64,000 bases of DNA from Blastocatellia bacterium (GCA_035275065.1 DATENM010000063.1:62001-126000); one strand, 5' to 3'. Positions 42,411-52,328 are shown, counted from the stretch's first letter. Program-made: numbers and translations. The notes: a model not told the origin generated them from the sequence alone.

Positions 42411-42434
42411 AGGCAAACGCAATTGAAATCCGAT

Positions 42435-43757
42435 CTAGAAAATGCCGGCCCCACCGAAAGCCGGCAGTTCGATTATCGCACCCTCGGGATAGCCGGGGAG
42501 TTTTCCGCTCACAGTAACCCAGATGCGGCTAGCATCGGGCGAGATAGCGATGCCGTTCAGGCGATTCGCACTGAGTGGGCCGATGCCGGGTAGTACTACT
42601 CTGCGAACTGCGACCACAGTCCCATTCTGCTTGAGCCGGACGATTGTGCCGTTGCCTCGATTCGCTACGTAGAGGTCAGCACCTCCGGCGATGGTCGTAT
42701 TGCTAGAGAAGAGGGAGCTACCCACCTCTGCCACTGCCGGAGCGATATCCACGGGCACGTCAAGCGCGGCATTGCTCAGGCGACGCGTGCTCTCCACACG
42801 AAACGTCTTGCTGTCGGCACGTAGCGAGAGTGCAACGATGGAGTTGCCAGCCGGATCCGTCACATAGAGGATTGCATTGGGTATCCAGTTGAACGCCATG
42901 CCAGCCCGAGACACCTGCGCGTCAGTGTTGAGTGGCGTGATGGTGCCAACGGGGGCCAGCCCATCGACGCCCTGCTCGACGTGAACTTGCACCAAGCTCC
43001 CATCTGCTTGGAGCCCGGCAAACACGGCACGCCCACTGCCATCGGGTGACTTGCCGAGCAACGCGGTCGCCAGTGTCCCGGCCGTCATTGATCCTTGGAC
43101 CAGTTGCGGCACACGATTGGTGAGCGTGCCGGTGAAGACCCCTCCGGCCACCTTGCTGGGCGCACCATCTAGTGGGCGGCCGTCCGGGTCAAGGACCGAA
43201 TGAATGCCCGCTCCTTTGTAGCTTAAAGGCATGCCGGTGACCCAGACCCTTCCGAAGGCGTTGTTGAGCGAGATGCCCGTCGGGTTGGCCGTCGCTGGGA
43301 ATTCTGCGGTGACCGCGCCGGGGTTATAGACTCGGTTGAGGAAGACTGGGCTGTTCGCAGTAAAGAGCATCACGCGCCGGTCGAGAGTACTGGCTTGACC
43401 GCCAGCGTTCGCGAAGGTTGGCGGTATAATAATCGGTGCGCTGCCTCGCGGATCAATTGAGATGACCGCTCCCGGTGGCTGCCCATTTTGTGCAAACGGG
43501 GCACCGAAATTTGAGGTGCTGGTGACGAGAATCCGCTCAGGGTCGAGGATTGCGCCGGGCTGAGTGAACGCACGCAAGGTCAGCTTGTCGTGAATGGGGC
43601 CGCCGGGGTGGAACGTGCCCACTGCGCTTACTGCGCCTGCGCCGGGAATGCCGACAGCCACGATGCGACCAATCAGAACCGGGATGGCAGGGTCCGCCGC
43701 TTTGGTCGTAGGAATGCACAGCAGGGTCAGCAAGACGAGAACCATTAAAAGGATCAT
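42435..43757 (-). CDS. Secreted beta-propeller-like protein, function unknown
   Basis: I place the start at ATG 43757, where a signal peptide begins (ILLMVLVLLTLLCIP, cleavage near TKAAD); the open frame upstream overlaps an AlpA remnant on the other strand. The mature part of about 415 residues has repeated strand patterns such as ILYVTDPAGNSIVAL and DLYVANRGNGTIVRL, close to the NHL/YVTN propeller style. It may bind sugars or proteins outside the cytoplasm. It lies in the same direction as the di-haem gene and may be its upstream partner. Confidence 0.6.
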   Translation of the reverse strand: MILLMVLVLLTLLCIPTTKAADPAIPVLIGRIVAVGIPGAGAVSAVGTFHPGGPIHDKLTLRAFTQPGAILDPERILVTSTSNFGAPFAQNGQPPGAVISIDPRGSAPIIIPPTFANAGGQASTLDRRVMLFTANSPVFLNRVYNPGAVTAEFPATANPTGISLNNAFGRVWVTGMPLSYKGAGIHSVLDPDGRPLDGAPSKVAGGVFTGTLTNRVPQLVQGSMTAGTLATALLGKSPDGSGRAVFAGLQADGSLVQVHVEQGVDGLAPVGTITPLNTDAQVSRAGMAFNWIPNAILYVTDPAGNSIVALSLRADSKTFRVESTRRLSNAALDVPVDIAPAVAEVGSSLFSSNTTIAGGADLYVANRGNGTIVRLKQNGTVVAVRRVVLPGIGPLSANRLNGIAISPDASRIWVTVSGKLPGYPEGAIIELPAFGGAGIF

Positions 43758-43781
43758 CACGACTGGGCAGGAGCATCGACG

Positions 43782-43943
43782 AGCGGCAAGGCCGCCGACC
43801 CTGGGAACGACTTCCCGAAGCCGGTCACGCGTAACGGCAAGCTCTGGGTAGAGCAGGAAGTCGAGGATTACATCGAGCGGCTGATCGCGGCCCGCGACCA
43901 GCAGCAGGCGCGCGTCCACTCTATCTTGCGCGAAGCAGGTTAA
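43782..43943 (+). pseudogene. AlpA-family regulator remnant, C-terminal part
   Basis: The frame reads NDFPKPVTRNGKLWVEQEVE and then DYIERLIAARDQQQARVH to a TAA at 43941-43943. FPxPV, the W and the E-V-D/E-x-W/Y-I pattern are the second half of AlpA/excisionase-type DNA-binding proteins of phages and islands. There is no N-terminal helix-turn-helix, so this is a truncated relic of a mobile element. Confidence 0.55.
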
Positions 43944-44012
43944 AGTTTGATCTTGCCGGCGAGCATCTCATCTCGGCACGCTATCGAGTGAGTCAACTCC
44001 GGCTCCTTAGCA

Positions 44013-44984
44013 CTACTTGAATAGACGATGCTCAGTCCATTGCACGAATTCCTGGTGTTGCCGCCAGTCGTTCAAGTGCCCGGCCATTGCTATTATTGCG
44101 TTACAGGCGAGCATCTCTAGATCGATAATATCCCGCATAGATATCGCGGTTTTACCGGCATGGACGACCTCACTTCGCAGCCCGTATAAGTCTTTCATTC
44201 GTTCGGAAATCTTTAATCTTTGTTCAAGGTCATCTGACAGTAGGAAGGCGAGCCTCTTAGCTAACCTGTCGCCGATGTCCGTGTGTTTCTCTGCGTCCGT
44301 TGTGAGCAATCGCTCCAGGGCCACTGACATGGTGAGAATCTTTTCGGGCGGATCATCGGCGACGGCTCCGCGCCCTAGCCAGCGAATCGAGGTGATTACT
44401 ATTTTTTCGAGCTGGCTTTGTGAATGAGTCGGCTTTGCCAGTGCAGCACTCAGAATGTCGAAAGCACAATGGGTTTTCAAATGCTCAAGCCGATCATTAT
44501 TGAGCGAGTACGGAACAAGCAGCCCGACTTTCTTGATATTGAAAGAGAATTCCTGATCATCCTTTAGGACGTCGGTGAAGAGGAAGCATGGCCGTGGAGC
44601 ACTGACAACCGAACCTCGAAGGCCAACCAGCGGCCTTGTGTCTCGGGCGAAGAGCAAGTGTGTATACATTCTTAGTAGATTTAATGAAGCGTCCACTTCT
44701 GAGTCGATCAACTCAGGTGATCGGGATGCCTCGCTTTCTACAACCACCTCTGCACAGGTTGGCGCCATGCTGAATAAGGGCACTATGTTTGTATTAATGC
44801 TTTGTATAATGCCCGCTTTTTCCTCGTCTGAATTAGACGTGATATTTACGTATTCACTTATCTTTTCTCGGAAGGAAGCTTCGAAATGGGAGAAAGAACG
44901 AAACGTTACTTTTCCCACGACCAATTCGGGCAGCCCCTCTAAGACAAAATTATCTACTGGCACAAGCCCATGCCATGGCTTCAC
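44013..44984 (-). CDS. HEPN-domain protein (Apea-like), N-terminus uncertain
   Basis: A helical protein of about 323 residues or more. The C-terminal part has YGLRSEVVHAGKTAI, an R-x4-H HEPN motif, after LERLLTTDAEKHTDIGDRLA, the usual lead-in of the Apea-like HEPN family. HEPN proteins are often RNases in defence or toxin systems. The marked start is GTG 44984, but coding-like sequence in the same frame (IEEINKDAV, AIEKSIEELLRTFRSQPNAA) continues to about 45,175 without any ATG, GTG or TTG. So the gene is probably longer, with a frameshift or an unusual start near the end of the small upstream gene. Confidence 0.6.
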   Translation of the reverse strand: MKPWHGLVPVDNFVLEGLPELVVGKVTFRSFSHFEASFREKISEYVNITSNSDEEKAGIIQSINTNIVPLFSMAPTCAEVVVESEASRSPELIDSEVDASLNLLRMYTHLLFARDTRPLVGLRGSVVSAPRPCFLFTDVLKDDQEFSFNIKKVGLLVPYSLNNDRLEHLKTHCAFDILSAALAKPTHSQSQLEKIVITSIRWLGRGAVADDPPEKILTMSVALERLLTTDAEKHTDIGDRLAKRLAFLLSDDLEQRLKISERMKDLYGLRSEVVHAGKTAISMRDIIDLEMLACNAIIAMAGHLNDWRQHQEFVQWTEHRLFK

Positions 44985-45163
44985 TGAGGACCTGAGCGCC
45001 TTAAGCGAATTTCGTATCGCAGAATCCAGCTCACTATCAGCGGCGTTGGGCTGGCTTCGGAACGTGCGTAGAAGTTCTTCGATGCTTTTCTCTATCGCCG
45101 GTTTACCGACTTGAGAACCAATAACCGCGTCTTTGTTGATCTCTTCTATGTAGCGCTCGAATG

Positions 45164-45391
45164 CTATACATCCCCATTGACCAAATAAAACGCAGGCCCA
45201 AGGTTCCCCGCGGGATCTGCTCGCATTTCAAGCGGCGGCATGCCTTCTGCGCTGATGCGCATATAGCTCTCATCACCAGAAAAGATGCGCGTGAGTTGAT
45301 ATTGATCGGCCTGCATTTCTTCTGGTGATGGAACGTGAGCGAGCATCTCTTTGAATAGCTCTTGCAGAACCTTTTTTGAAAGGTTTGCCAT
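45164..45391 (-). CDS. Small hypothetical protein upstream of the HEPN gene
   Basis: A 75-residue protein with a helical N-terminus (LSKKVLQELFKEMLAHV) and a beta-like end (AFYLVNGDV). It is not recognised. It ends where the open frame of the HEPN gene begins, so the two may form an operon or may have been one frame. AAGG lies about ten bases upstream of ATG 45391. Confidence 0.5.
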   Translation of the reverse strand: MANLSKKVLQELFKEMLAHVPSPEEMQADQYQLTRIFSGDESYMRISAEGMPPLEMRADPAGNLGPAFYLVNGDV

Positions 45392-45466
45392 GATTCATTT
45401 GCCTTTCAATGTGTCCATAAAAGTATGGGCTGCTTGTGCAGCAGCCCTAACCCATTGATTCTGAAG

Positions 45467-45508
45467 TAGCGGCGAGTGGACTTGAACCACTGACCTTGGG
45501 GTTATGAA
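45467..45508 (-). other. tRNA 3' half (anticodon CAT), probable attachment-site relic
   Basis: The minus strand reads from an anticodon loop TTCATAA through ACCCC, AAGGTC, a perfect T-arm (AGTGG-TTCAAGT-CCACT) and acceptor strand CGCCGCTA. The 5' half (acceptor, D-arm, 5' anticodon stem) is absent, and homology starts in the anticodon loop. This is the classic att segment used by tyrosine recombinases at tRNA genes, and an integrase relic lies 170 bases away. Confidence 0.7.
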
Positions 45509-45680
45509 TCCTACAACCCTCATACCTACTAGATTCGATGGCCTTTGATAATCTTCGATTTAACCGACTGTTTAGACAGCTTTGACTTGTCCTGTTTTGT
45601 GCTTTTTCGATGGGGTTTGTTAAAGAAGTGGCGGAAATGTGGCGGAAATAGTTCAGGAGTGAGCTAACAATATACTATTG

Positions 45681-45833
45681 CTCTCTACACTTGCTACAGG
45701 CGACGATTTGCGCTTTGTGCAGGGTTGGCTTGGTCACAGTAACATTTAAAACTCCGCCATCTATACTTCGATTGTCTCAGCCACCAGGAACCAAAAGTCA
45801 CGAAGTCATTTTATGGACTTACCCAAGAAATAG
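45681..45833 (+). pseudogene. Tyrosine recombinase (integrase) C-terminal remnant
   Basis: The frame reads LSTLATGDDLRFVQGWLGHS, NI, a TAA, NSAIYTSIVSATRNQKSRSH to TAG. The W-L-G-H-S motif and the Tyr of AIYTS are the last catalytic motifs of the phage integrase family. The TAA stands where relatives commonly have Gln (CAA), so one base change broke the gene. The N-terminal part is missing. It is next to the tRNA 3' half. Confidence 0.75.
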
Positions 45834-45864
45834 TTGTCTCCTGTCCATTAATCATCTTCGAAAT

Positions 45865-46293
45865 TCAGTTTACTTGTCCCCGTTTGCTGATAGCGTAATC
45901 TATTAAGCGTTCATTGCTATCAAAATAAAACACTATCCTGATATTGTATGTACCAGAAATCCCGTTGTTCTCGACCTTGAGAATAGCCGCAACTAAATAG
46001 CCTGATATATCTGCCTTTACATTTTTCGGCAGATCATCAGGTGAGGGTGGCGGACCGCTGTGATAATCGTCATGCACAATTTTGAGATCATCGATTTTGA
46101 GAGACTCAATAAATTCTGTGACTTTGGCCCGAGTAGATCCAAGTGGAAGATTTTGCTTAACCATTTTTTCGGTTTCTTGGGGAGTGATTCGAGGTGCTTG
46201 TGAGCTCCAACAGGCGATAGTAGAAATAAGGAGCACCCAAGTAGTGCCATTAACTAATCTATTAAGTTGATACTGCCTATCCCCATTTCTCAT
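45865..46293 (-). CDS. Putative lipoprotein, possible RHS immunity protein
   Basis: A 142-residue protein with an N-terminal hydrophobic segment ending in a lipobox-like STIAC, so probably exported and lipid-modified. The mature part is mixed alpha/beta (PLGSTRAKVTEFIESLKIDD) with a late FYFDSNERLIDYAI. It lies 14 bases downstream of the RHS gene's end. Genes in this place usually neutralise the RHS C-terminal toxin. Family not recognised; the role is inference from position. Confidence 0.6.
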   Translation of the reverse strand: MRNGDRQYQLNRLVNGTTWVLLISTIACWSSQAPRITPQETEKMVKQNLPLGSTRAKVTEFIESLKIDDLKIVHDDYHSGPPPSPDDLPKNVKADISGYLVAAILKVENNGISGTYNIRIVFYFDSNERLIDYAISKRGQVN

Positions 46294-46306
46294 CGTTCTT
46301 CTTATC

Positions 46307-49300
46307 TCAGTAAAAAGTGTGCCATCCGGGGATTACATATTCCAAATCGTATTCCAGTGTGTCAGGATTAAATGGTGGATGCAAGAGACCTATTAATTGC
46401 GCATCACTAAAATCCTCAATCAATCCTGCATCTCTAAGAGCTTTAGCTGCAAAAGAATTACTATTTGGCCCATACCAATGATACGCTACATTGGCGGAGC
46501 GGGTATACTGAACGGTCTGCCTAAATTTCTCGTCCCAGTAATCACAGCCTTTAGAGGATTCAACTGTAAGCTGATTATACTGACTTGGATCAGTCTGGTA
46601 ATCATCACCTACACTAGGGCCATAATCATCCGGCCCCCAGGCATTTAGATGGTTGTTGTCTGGTCCACCTGAGAAATGATGAGTTGTTCCTGATTTATTT
46701 ACCGTTAGTATGTATGCATGTTTTTTACCAAGCAAGGTTCCTAAATCCATGAATTGAATGGGCCTAAAACGTAGTAGGATGGAGCAATTAAAAAGATCAC
46801 CTCCTGATGGCTCCACAGCCCTAGGTATAGAAATTCGTCCGCCACATTCAATTCTCGTTGGATCCAACTCAAACCCATCAAGAAAATAGGAAGGGCCCAA
46901 AGGATCGCACGGATCGGCATCGCCAGTGGCAGTTGTCTGTGGCGTTCCACCCGGACCTGGCAGAAAAGGGTCACCATCCAGCCCATTCGGGTCTTTCATG
47001 TTGATCGGATCGTTTCTCGTATAATCAAATCGGTTCCAACTTTGTGGGAGTTCTTTCTTCCCGCTTGCAAGGAGGGGATCCACTGATAAAAAACGTCCTA
47101 CATTCACGCTCTCAAAACGATTGACCGCGTAATCATTGCTGCTCTCTGAATCCCGCTCATAGCTAGTGAAGTGCTGCTTCTGCTGCGTGCCACTCTCAGC
47201 CCAGTCCTCCCCGAACGGCAGGTGTGCCTGCCGCCCCACGACATTGCCGCTCGTGTCCAGCGTCAGCCGCACACTTAAGCGGTCGCTCAGGTAGTACTGC
47301 GGGGTGTAGGTGTGACTCGTTCCCACGTGTGACCACCGGTAGCTTGCCATCTGCCGAGCCCCCGTATAGAGATAGTCCACCTTCGCCGACCGCAACCCAT
47401 AAGGCGGATCGCCAAAGTTGCCATAGGCTGTTGTCCCATCATGTTCGGCCAAGCATTGATTTCCCTGCCACACATAATGCGTCCAACTGCTGCCGATGAT
47501 CTTGCAAACCCGATGGTTCTGCGCATCATAGCGATACTGAGCCGCGCCACTGTCCACGCTCAAAAGGCGGTTCTTGCCGTCATAGGTATAGCTGTGTGTC
47601 CCATCATTGGTGACGTTGCCGTTAGCATCGTAGGTGTAATTCACTGTGCTGGTGGTGGTCACACTGGCGATCTGATTGGTTGGGGCTCCGCCGCTCTGTT
47701 GCAAGCTGATGCTTTGAATCTGATTACCGCCGCTGGTGGCGTCCCACACGCCAGTGCGGTTGCTCCAGCGATCATAGACGAAGCGCCGTTGCGCGCTCGT
47801 GCCATTGCTCGTCTGATTGCCGGTCACTAGTCGGCCATAGTTGTCGTAGGTGTAGGCGGCGTTTTCGGTCGTGCCATTGATGGTGCTCGGGTTGTTATTG
47901 GCATCCGGAACGATGCCCATCAACTGCCCGGCATTGCCGGCTAGGCTGCCCACGCCCATCTGCCCGGCGGCGGCGCTGTAGGTGTAGGTCAGATTCATGC
48001 GATTCGTGTATGGCGAGGTCGTTCCCGCCTTCTGCGAGGTCAGCTGCAAACGCGCTGCATCATAGCCGAACTGCTCGGTGACGCCGTTTCCAAGTGTGTC
48101 ACTGGTCACCTGCCCGGCAACGTTGTAGCTGATGCTGCTCACACCGCTCCTCGCATTCAGTCTTCCATAGTTGTCGTAGCTGTAACTGACCTGTGTGCCG
48201 GATGGGTAGGTCAGCGTCAGCGGCTGACTCGCCCCATTATACGTGTAACTGAAGCTATAAGTTTTTCTCAGGTCGTAGACACTACCGGCAATAAACTTAG
48301 TCACCGACGACACCCGTTTGAAGAAGTCATAGCTATAGGTTTCCGTGTAGTTATTCGCCTGGTTCACTTGGTTGAGTGTGCCATCATTATTATACGAAAT
48401 CATCACCCAATCGGTGGCCGCGACGCCGGGTGCGTTGCTGGTGTCGTAGCTCGTGTAGGTCAGCCGGTGCAGCGCGTCATAGCTGTAAGTGGTCACAACG
48501 CCCCTGGCATCCTGACGACTGGCCACAGCAAAGTCGTTGTAGGTGTACTTACAAGTCCAATAGCTACCGCTGCCATCATTGATCGTTGCCGATTGTTCGG
48601 GGATGCGTTCATAGAGCAGCCGACCCATCGCGTCATACTTGAACGCACGGAGCTGGTTGCCCTGATTGACCTGGGTGAGATTACCCAAATAGTCATAGGT
48701 GTAATTGGTCGCCTGGGTCAAATTGCCTGCCGAGTCCTGTTCATTGACCGCCACCAGCCGGCCCAAGCCGTCTGTGACGCGCAGCATCTTGCGGCTGACC
48801 TGATCGGTCACCGTCACTGTGTTGGCGCTGTAGGCGGTCTGGATGCGGCTGCGTTGTCCCGAAGGGTGGTCGTCGGGCAAATCTACTTCAACAACCCTTG
48901 ACAGCGCGTCATAGACATTCGTTGTCCAAAAAGCCGGCGAGCCGCCCGCCGTGAACGGGTTGCTGACGCTCGCCACCCGTCCCATGTTGTCATAGATGGT
49001 GTTCACCTGCGACTGCGCCGGGTTGATGGTTTGAATGATGCGGCCCCAGCCGTCCAGCGTCTTCGTGCTGGTCAAGGTCTTCTGTGTGCCGTTATCGTCG
49101 TAGGTCATGCTGTCGGTGATCGTCAAACTGCCGTCGCCATAACTAACCGTAGGACTTGGCAGCGTGTGATTGTTGCTGTCACTGATCGCAGCTGTCACTG
49201 CCCTCCCTGCTGCATCATAACTCGGAGTGGTAATCAGGCCGGCCGGGTTGGTCGTGCCAGTCACCCGGCTGGTGTTGAAGTCGTACTGGGTGGAGGTCGT

Positions 49301-51859
49301 CAACTGCGGCCCGCCACTCGGCCCTTTCGTGATCGATTCCGGCAAGGCCCAGAAATTATTCTGCGTGGTGCTAACCGTCTCTTGGTTACAACAACTCAAC
49401 TGTTCCTGCGTCATATTGCCAAAGATGTCGATCTTGCGCAGCCAGGTATAGCTGAGATTATTGGAGATGTCGTACCACACGGTTCTCCCTGTCACATTGC
49501 CCCGCGTCATGTAGGTCGTATCATACCAAGAATAATGGCCAGGCGGTGGTGGCGGCAGTTGCCCGGTGTTCGGATCGCGGTGATCATCCATGCCCCCCAT
49601 TGCAGCATAATTATCATAAGTATATGTCGTCTTGGCGATCAGCACATCATTGGCATCATTGGCATCAAGCTGCGCGTCATACACATCGGTTTCCGTCAGC
49701 AGACCCACCGCTCCTGATATGGCCGTGTAGACGTTGTGCGTGCGCCGCCTGACCAGCCACTGGCCATTTGTTTGATAGCCGTAATCGCGCTTGTTCAGGA
49801 TGTTGCCAGACGCGTCATAGTCAAACCCGACGAGTGCCGGCTGGCTGGTTTCGTCATAGTCGAAGACATACTGCACCTGCGGCGAGCCTCCCGGATCGTT
49901 GGCATAGGAGAAGGTCGTCGTGTGCATGGGGAAGCCGTCGGATCGCTGCGGCTGTATGTAATATAGCAGCCCGCCGTAGCTCGGCGTCGAGGGACCGTAG
50001 CGCGAGACGGTGTAATAGGTGCCGTCGGGTTGCTGGACGATGAAGACCGTATAGCCAGAGCCTTCCCAGCGGCTGTAGTTATAGATGCTAGTCAGCGCGT
50101 TGACGGCGCTCTCGGTACGTTGCGTGAAAGCTGGCACGTCCGTTAGCGGCCCCGAAGTCGGATAGTTGAACGAGACGTTGTTGCTTTCGACACCGTCGAG
50201 GGCATAACTGGTCATCTGCCGCCGGCCCGACACGCTCGTGACGACGCCGTAAGGTGAGTAGCTCAACATATAGCCGTTGCCGGTTGCTGGGTAATAGATG
50301 TGCCTGAGCGTGGTGATGCTGCTACCGGGGCCGCACTCAATAGTCAAGCCGCTGAACGTGCCGCTGGTGGTCACCGTCTGGTAGTCGAATTGCACAAGGG
50401 TCTGTGTTACCGGGTTCTGGCTCGTGCCGCCGAAACCTGGTGCGGTGATGGAAGTCAAGCGGTAGTTGCTATCGTAGTTGAATTGAACCTTTCGCCCCAT
50501 CGTGTCGGTGACATAATCAAGCGCCATCGGCGCGAACACGTCACAATACTCTTCTGTGCCGACCTGCACACATTCGGGCTTATAGGCAATCGTGATGTAA
50601 TTGCCGTTGCGGTCAAGAATCTGCGTCGGCAGGATGCGGTTGTTGACCACCGGCATGTAGACCGACATGCCATCAGCATAACCCACGGTTCCGCCTACCG
50701 AGGCATTGCCAGTGAAAGAGATGTGCGAGCCATCGTTGGTCGTGTAGCTACCGGTCTGACTGTAATAGCCGGAGCCGAGATAGTGGCGCGTCCCGTCCGG
50801 GTCTATCAGCAAATACTTGCAGGTGGCAGAATAGCCAGTCCCTTGCACGCCGTAGGGTACGACCCTGCCGAAGCCGAGTGAAAAACCTGGCCCCGGCCAT
50901 CCATTGATTGCGTTAAAGTCAAGATTATTGCCGTGCCGCGACCAGACTCTGCTGTTGTAATACAGCGTCACGTTGGCACCAATGCCGCGCCCGCCAAGCG
51001 AGTAGATAGGCGCGGCAAAGCAGAAGTTCGAGCCTTCCGGCATCACCGTGCCGACGCGAGTCGACTCCGTAGCGCGGTTGCGCGGGTTGCCGACGAGGTT
51101 ACGCGGATCATTCCACAGTTCATCATAGCCGAAGTCGCCGCTCGCCGGGCAACCGCCACCTCCTCCACCTATAATAATCTGTGCTTGCGCCGTGGGCGTG
51201 AGTTTGTCAAGCCATGAAGAGAATAGATGGTCAGGCGAGTTGGTTACGCTAGAGCCAATGACCGTCCCCGCGGCGCTGAGGCTGTGCTGATCCCGGCGCC
51301 AGTCCTCGTCAGACTGAATGGGGCGAGCACCGGGGCGCACCAGCACGGGGATGGTGGCTTGCGTTGTACCGGCATGACAGATGATGTGCGCCAGTCCGGG
51401 TTGCAGGAAATGTGCGCGGCCTGCCTCATCAATCTGTACTTTGTCGGAATCGGATAGCCAATCTAAGCGCACGCCTTGAATGGTGTCGCCATTGGCATTG
51501 AGCGGCAAAGCAGAAAAGCTGACGGTCTGTCCTTGATAGCCGACGAATTTCTGTGGGGTAATTTGAATGTGCGAGACGGCAGCAAGGCGGTCGGCGGGGG
51601 TTTCCTGGCGCGGGGGGGTGGCCGCACGGCGGAAGAGGCGTTTGAAGTAGCGGACGGCTATGGGTATCGGCTCGACGGAATCTTTGACGACCTTGACCGC
51701 AACGTCGGTGGCGGCACGGACGGCATAGCCGGCGTCGGGAATGATTAACGATCCAAAGATCAGCACCAGGCAGAGCGCACGTCGCCGCCAGCCACGAGCG
51801 GTTATGTGAGACAACTTGAATGAAGGACGAGATGAAAGCAACAAGCGACGTAAACGCAT
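46307..51859 (-). CDS. Large secreted RHS/YD-repeat protein with variable C-terminal domain
   Basis: A protein of 1,850 residues from ATG 51859 (AGGAG upstream). It has an N-terminal hydrophobic segment (ALCLVLIFGSLIIPDAGYA), an Ig-like domain, and then a long run of YD repeats forming the RHS shell. The RHS core ends with RFLSVDPLL and DYTRNDPINMKDPNGLD. The last 215 residues are the variable tip, with KKHAYILTVNKSGTTHHFSG and WYGPNSNSFAAKALRDAGL. This last segment resembles peptidase-like tips of other RHS proteins, but I cannot name the catalytic set. RHS tips are mostly toxins against rivals. Confidence 0.9.
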   Translation of the reverse strand: MRLRRLLLSSRPSFKLSHITARGWRRRALCLVLIFGSLIIPDAGYAVRAATDVAVKVVKDSVEPIPIAVRYFKRLFRRAATPPRQETPADRLAAVSHIQITPQKFVGYQGQTVSFSALPLNANGDTIQGVRLDWLSDSDKVQIDEAGRAHFLQPGLAHIICHAGTTQATIPVLVRPGARPIQSDEDWRRDQHSLSAAGTVIGSSVTNSPDHLFSSWLDKLTPTAQAQIIIGGGGGGCPASGDFGYDELWNDPRNLVGNPRNRATESTRVGTVMPEGSNFCFAAPIYSLGGRGIGANVTLYYNSRVWSRHGNNLDFNAINGWPGPGFSLGFGRVVPYGVQGTGYSATCKYLLIDPDGTRHYLGSGYYSQTGSYTTNDGSHISFTGNASVGGTVGYADGMSVYMPVVNNRILPTQILDRNGNYITIAYKPECVQVGTEEYCDVFAPMALDYVTDTMGRKVQFNYDSNYRLTSITAPGFGGTSQNPVTQTLVQFDYQTVTTSGTFSGLTIECGPGSSITTLRHIYYPATGNGYMLSYSPYGVVTSVSGRRQMTSYALDGVESNNVSFNYPTSGPLTDVPAFTQRTESAVNALTSIYNYSRWEGSGYTVFIVQQPDGTYYTVSRYGPSTPSYGGLLYYIQPQRSDGFPMHTTTFSYANDPGGSPQVQYVFDYDETSQPALVGFDYDASGNILNKRDYGYQTNGQWLVRRRTHNVYTAISGAVGLLTETDVYDAQLDANDANDVLIAKTTYTYDNYAAMGGMDDHRDPNTGQLPPPPPGHYSWYDTTYMTRGNVTGRTVWYDISNNLSYTWLRKIDIFGNMTQEQLSCCNQETVSTTQNNFWALPESITKGPSGGPQLTTSTQYDFNTSRVTGTTNPAGLITTPSYDAAGRAVTAAISDSNNHTLPSPTVSYGDGSLTITDSMTYDDNGTQKTLTSTKTLDGWGRIIQTINPAQSQVNTIYDNMGRVASVSNPFTAGGSPAFWTTNVYDALSRVVEVDLPDDHPSGQRSRIQTAYSANTVTVTDQVSRKMLRVTDGLGRLVAVNEQDSAGNLTQATNYTYDYLGNLTQVNQGNQLRAFKYDAMGRLLYERIPEQSATINDGSGSYWTCKYTYNDFAVASRQDARGVVTTYSYDALHRLTYTSYDTSNAPGVAATDWVMISYNNDGTLNQVNQANNYTETYSYDFFKRVSSVTKFIAGSVYDLRKTYSFSYTYNGASQPLTLTYPSGTQVSYSYDNYGRLNARSGVSSISYNVAGQVTSDTLGNGVTEQFGYDAARLQLTSQKAGTTSPYTNRMNLTYTYSAAAGQMGVGSLAGNAGQLMGIVPDANNNPSTINGTTENAAYTYDNYGRLVTGNQTSNGTSAQRRFVYDRWSNRTGVWDATSGGNQIQSISLQQSGGAPTNQIASVTTTSTVNYTYDANGNVTNDGTHSYTYDGKNRLLSVDSGAAQYRYDAQNHRVCKIIGSSWTHYVWQGNQCLAEHDGTTAYGNFGDPPYGLRSAKVDYLYTGARQMASYRWSHVGTSHTYTPQYYLSDRLSVRLTLDTSGNVVGRQAHLPFGEDWAESGTQQKQHFTSYERDSESSNDYAVNRFESVNVGRFLSVDPLLASGKKELPQSWNRFDYTRNDPINMKDPNGLDGDPFLPGPGGTPQTTATGDADPCDPLGPSYFLDGFELDPTRIECGGRISIPRAVEPSGGDLFNCSILLRFRPIQFMDLGTLLGKKHAYILTVNKSGTTHHFSGGPDNNHLNAWGPDDYGPSVGDDYQTDPSQYNQLTVESSKGCDYWDEKFRQTVQYTRSANVAYHWYGPNSNSFAAKALRDAGLIEDFSDAQLIGLLHPPFNPDTLEYDLEYVIPGWHTFY

Positions 51860-52328
51860 GGGGAGGCTCCTAGCAGCAGGATGCACGGATGCTCTGCTTG
51901 GCACTACGAAAGTTTCTAGTGATGAATCTAAGCGGCACGGCACGGGTCAACTGCTCGTCGGTCGCAGATGCGTATTGCGAAAACTACCGAATAACAGCTG
52001 GGAAGCGAATTTCTACTGCAACACGCTTATATATTTACGATAATCTATGGATGGGTCCATTGAGAAGAATTCCAAGATATTATCGTAGTTTTGCTCACGG
52101 GTAACAGAAACGGCTGCAATCATATTTCGCATTAAATTCAATGTCAAGAAAATTCTTTTATGACGGTAATTACCCAATCTCGGAAGAATCACAGCAAACG
52201 TTTTCTATGTTGTGAAACGTAAAGGCATTACGAGGAAAGTTAGCAATTGCATAAACTTGACCTGTACCTGCGCGGAGGCCTATCACCGAGTCATACGCAA
52301 AGGTATGGAGGTATTAACCACCCGCCCC

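Noticed and set aside
45461..45530. A complete tRNA gene
   Set aside because: No acceptor 5' strand, no D-arm and no 5' anticodon stem; only the 3' half is present.
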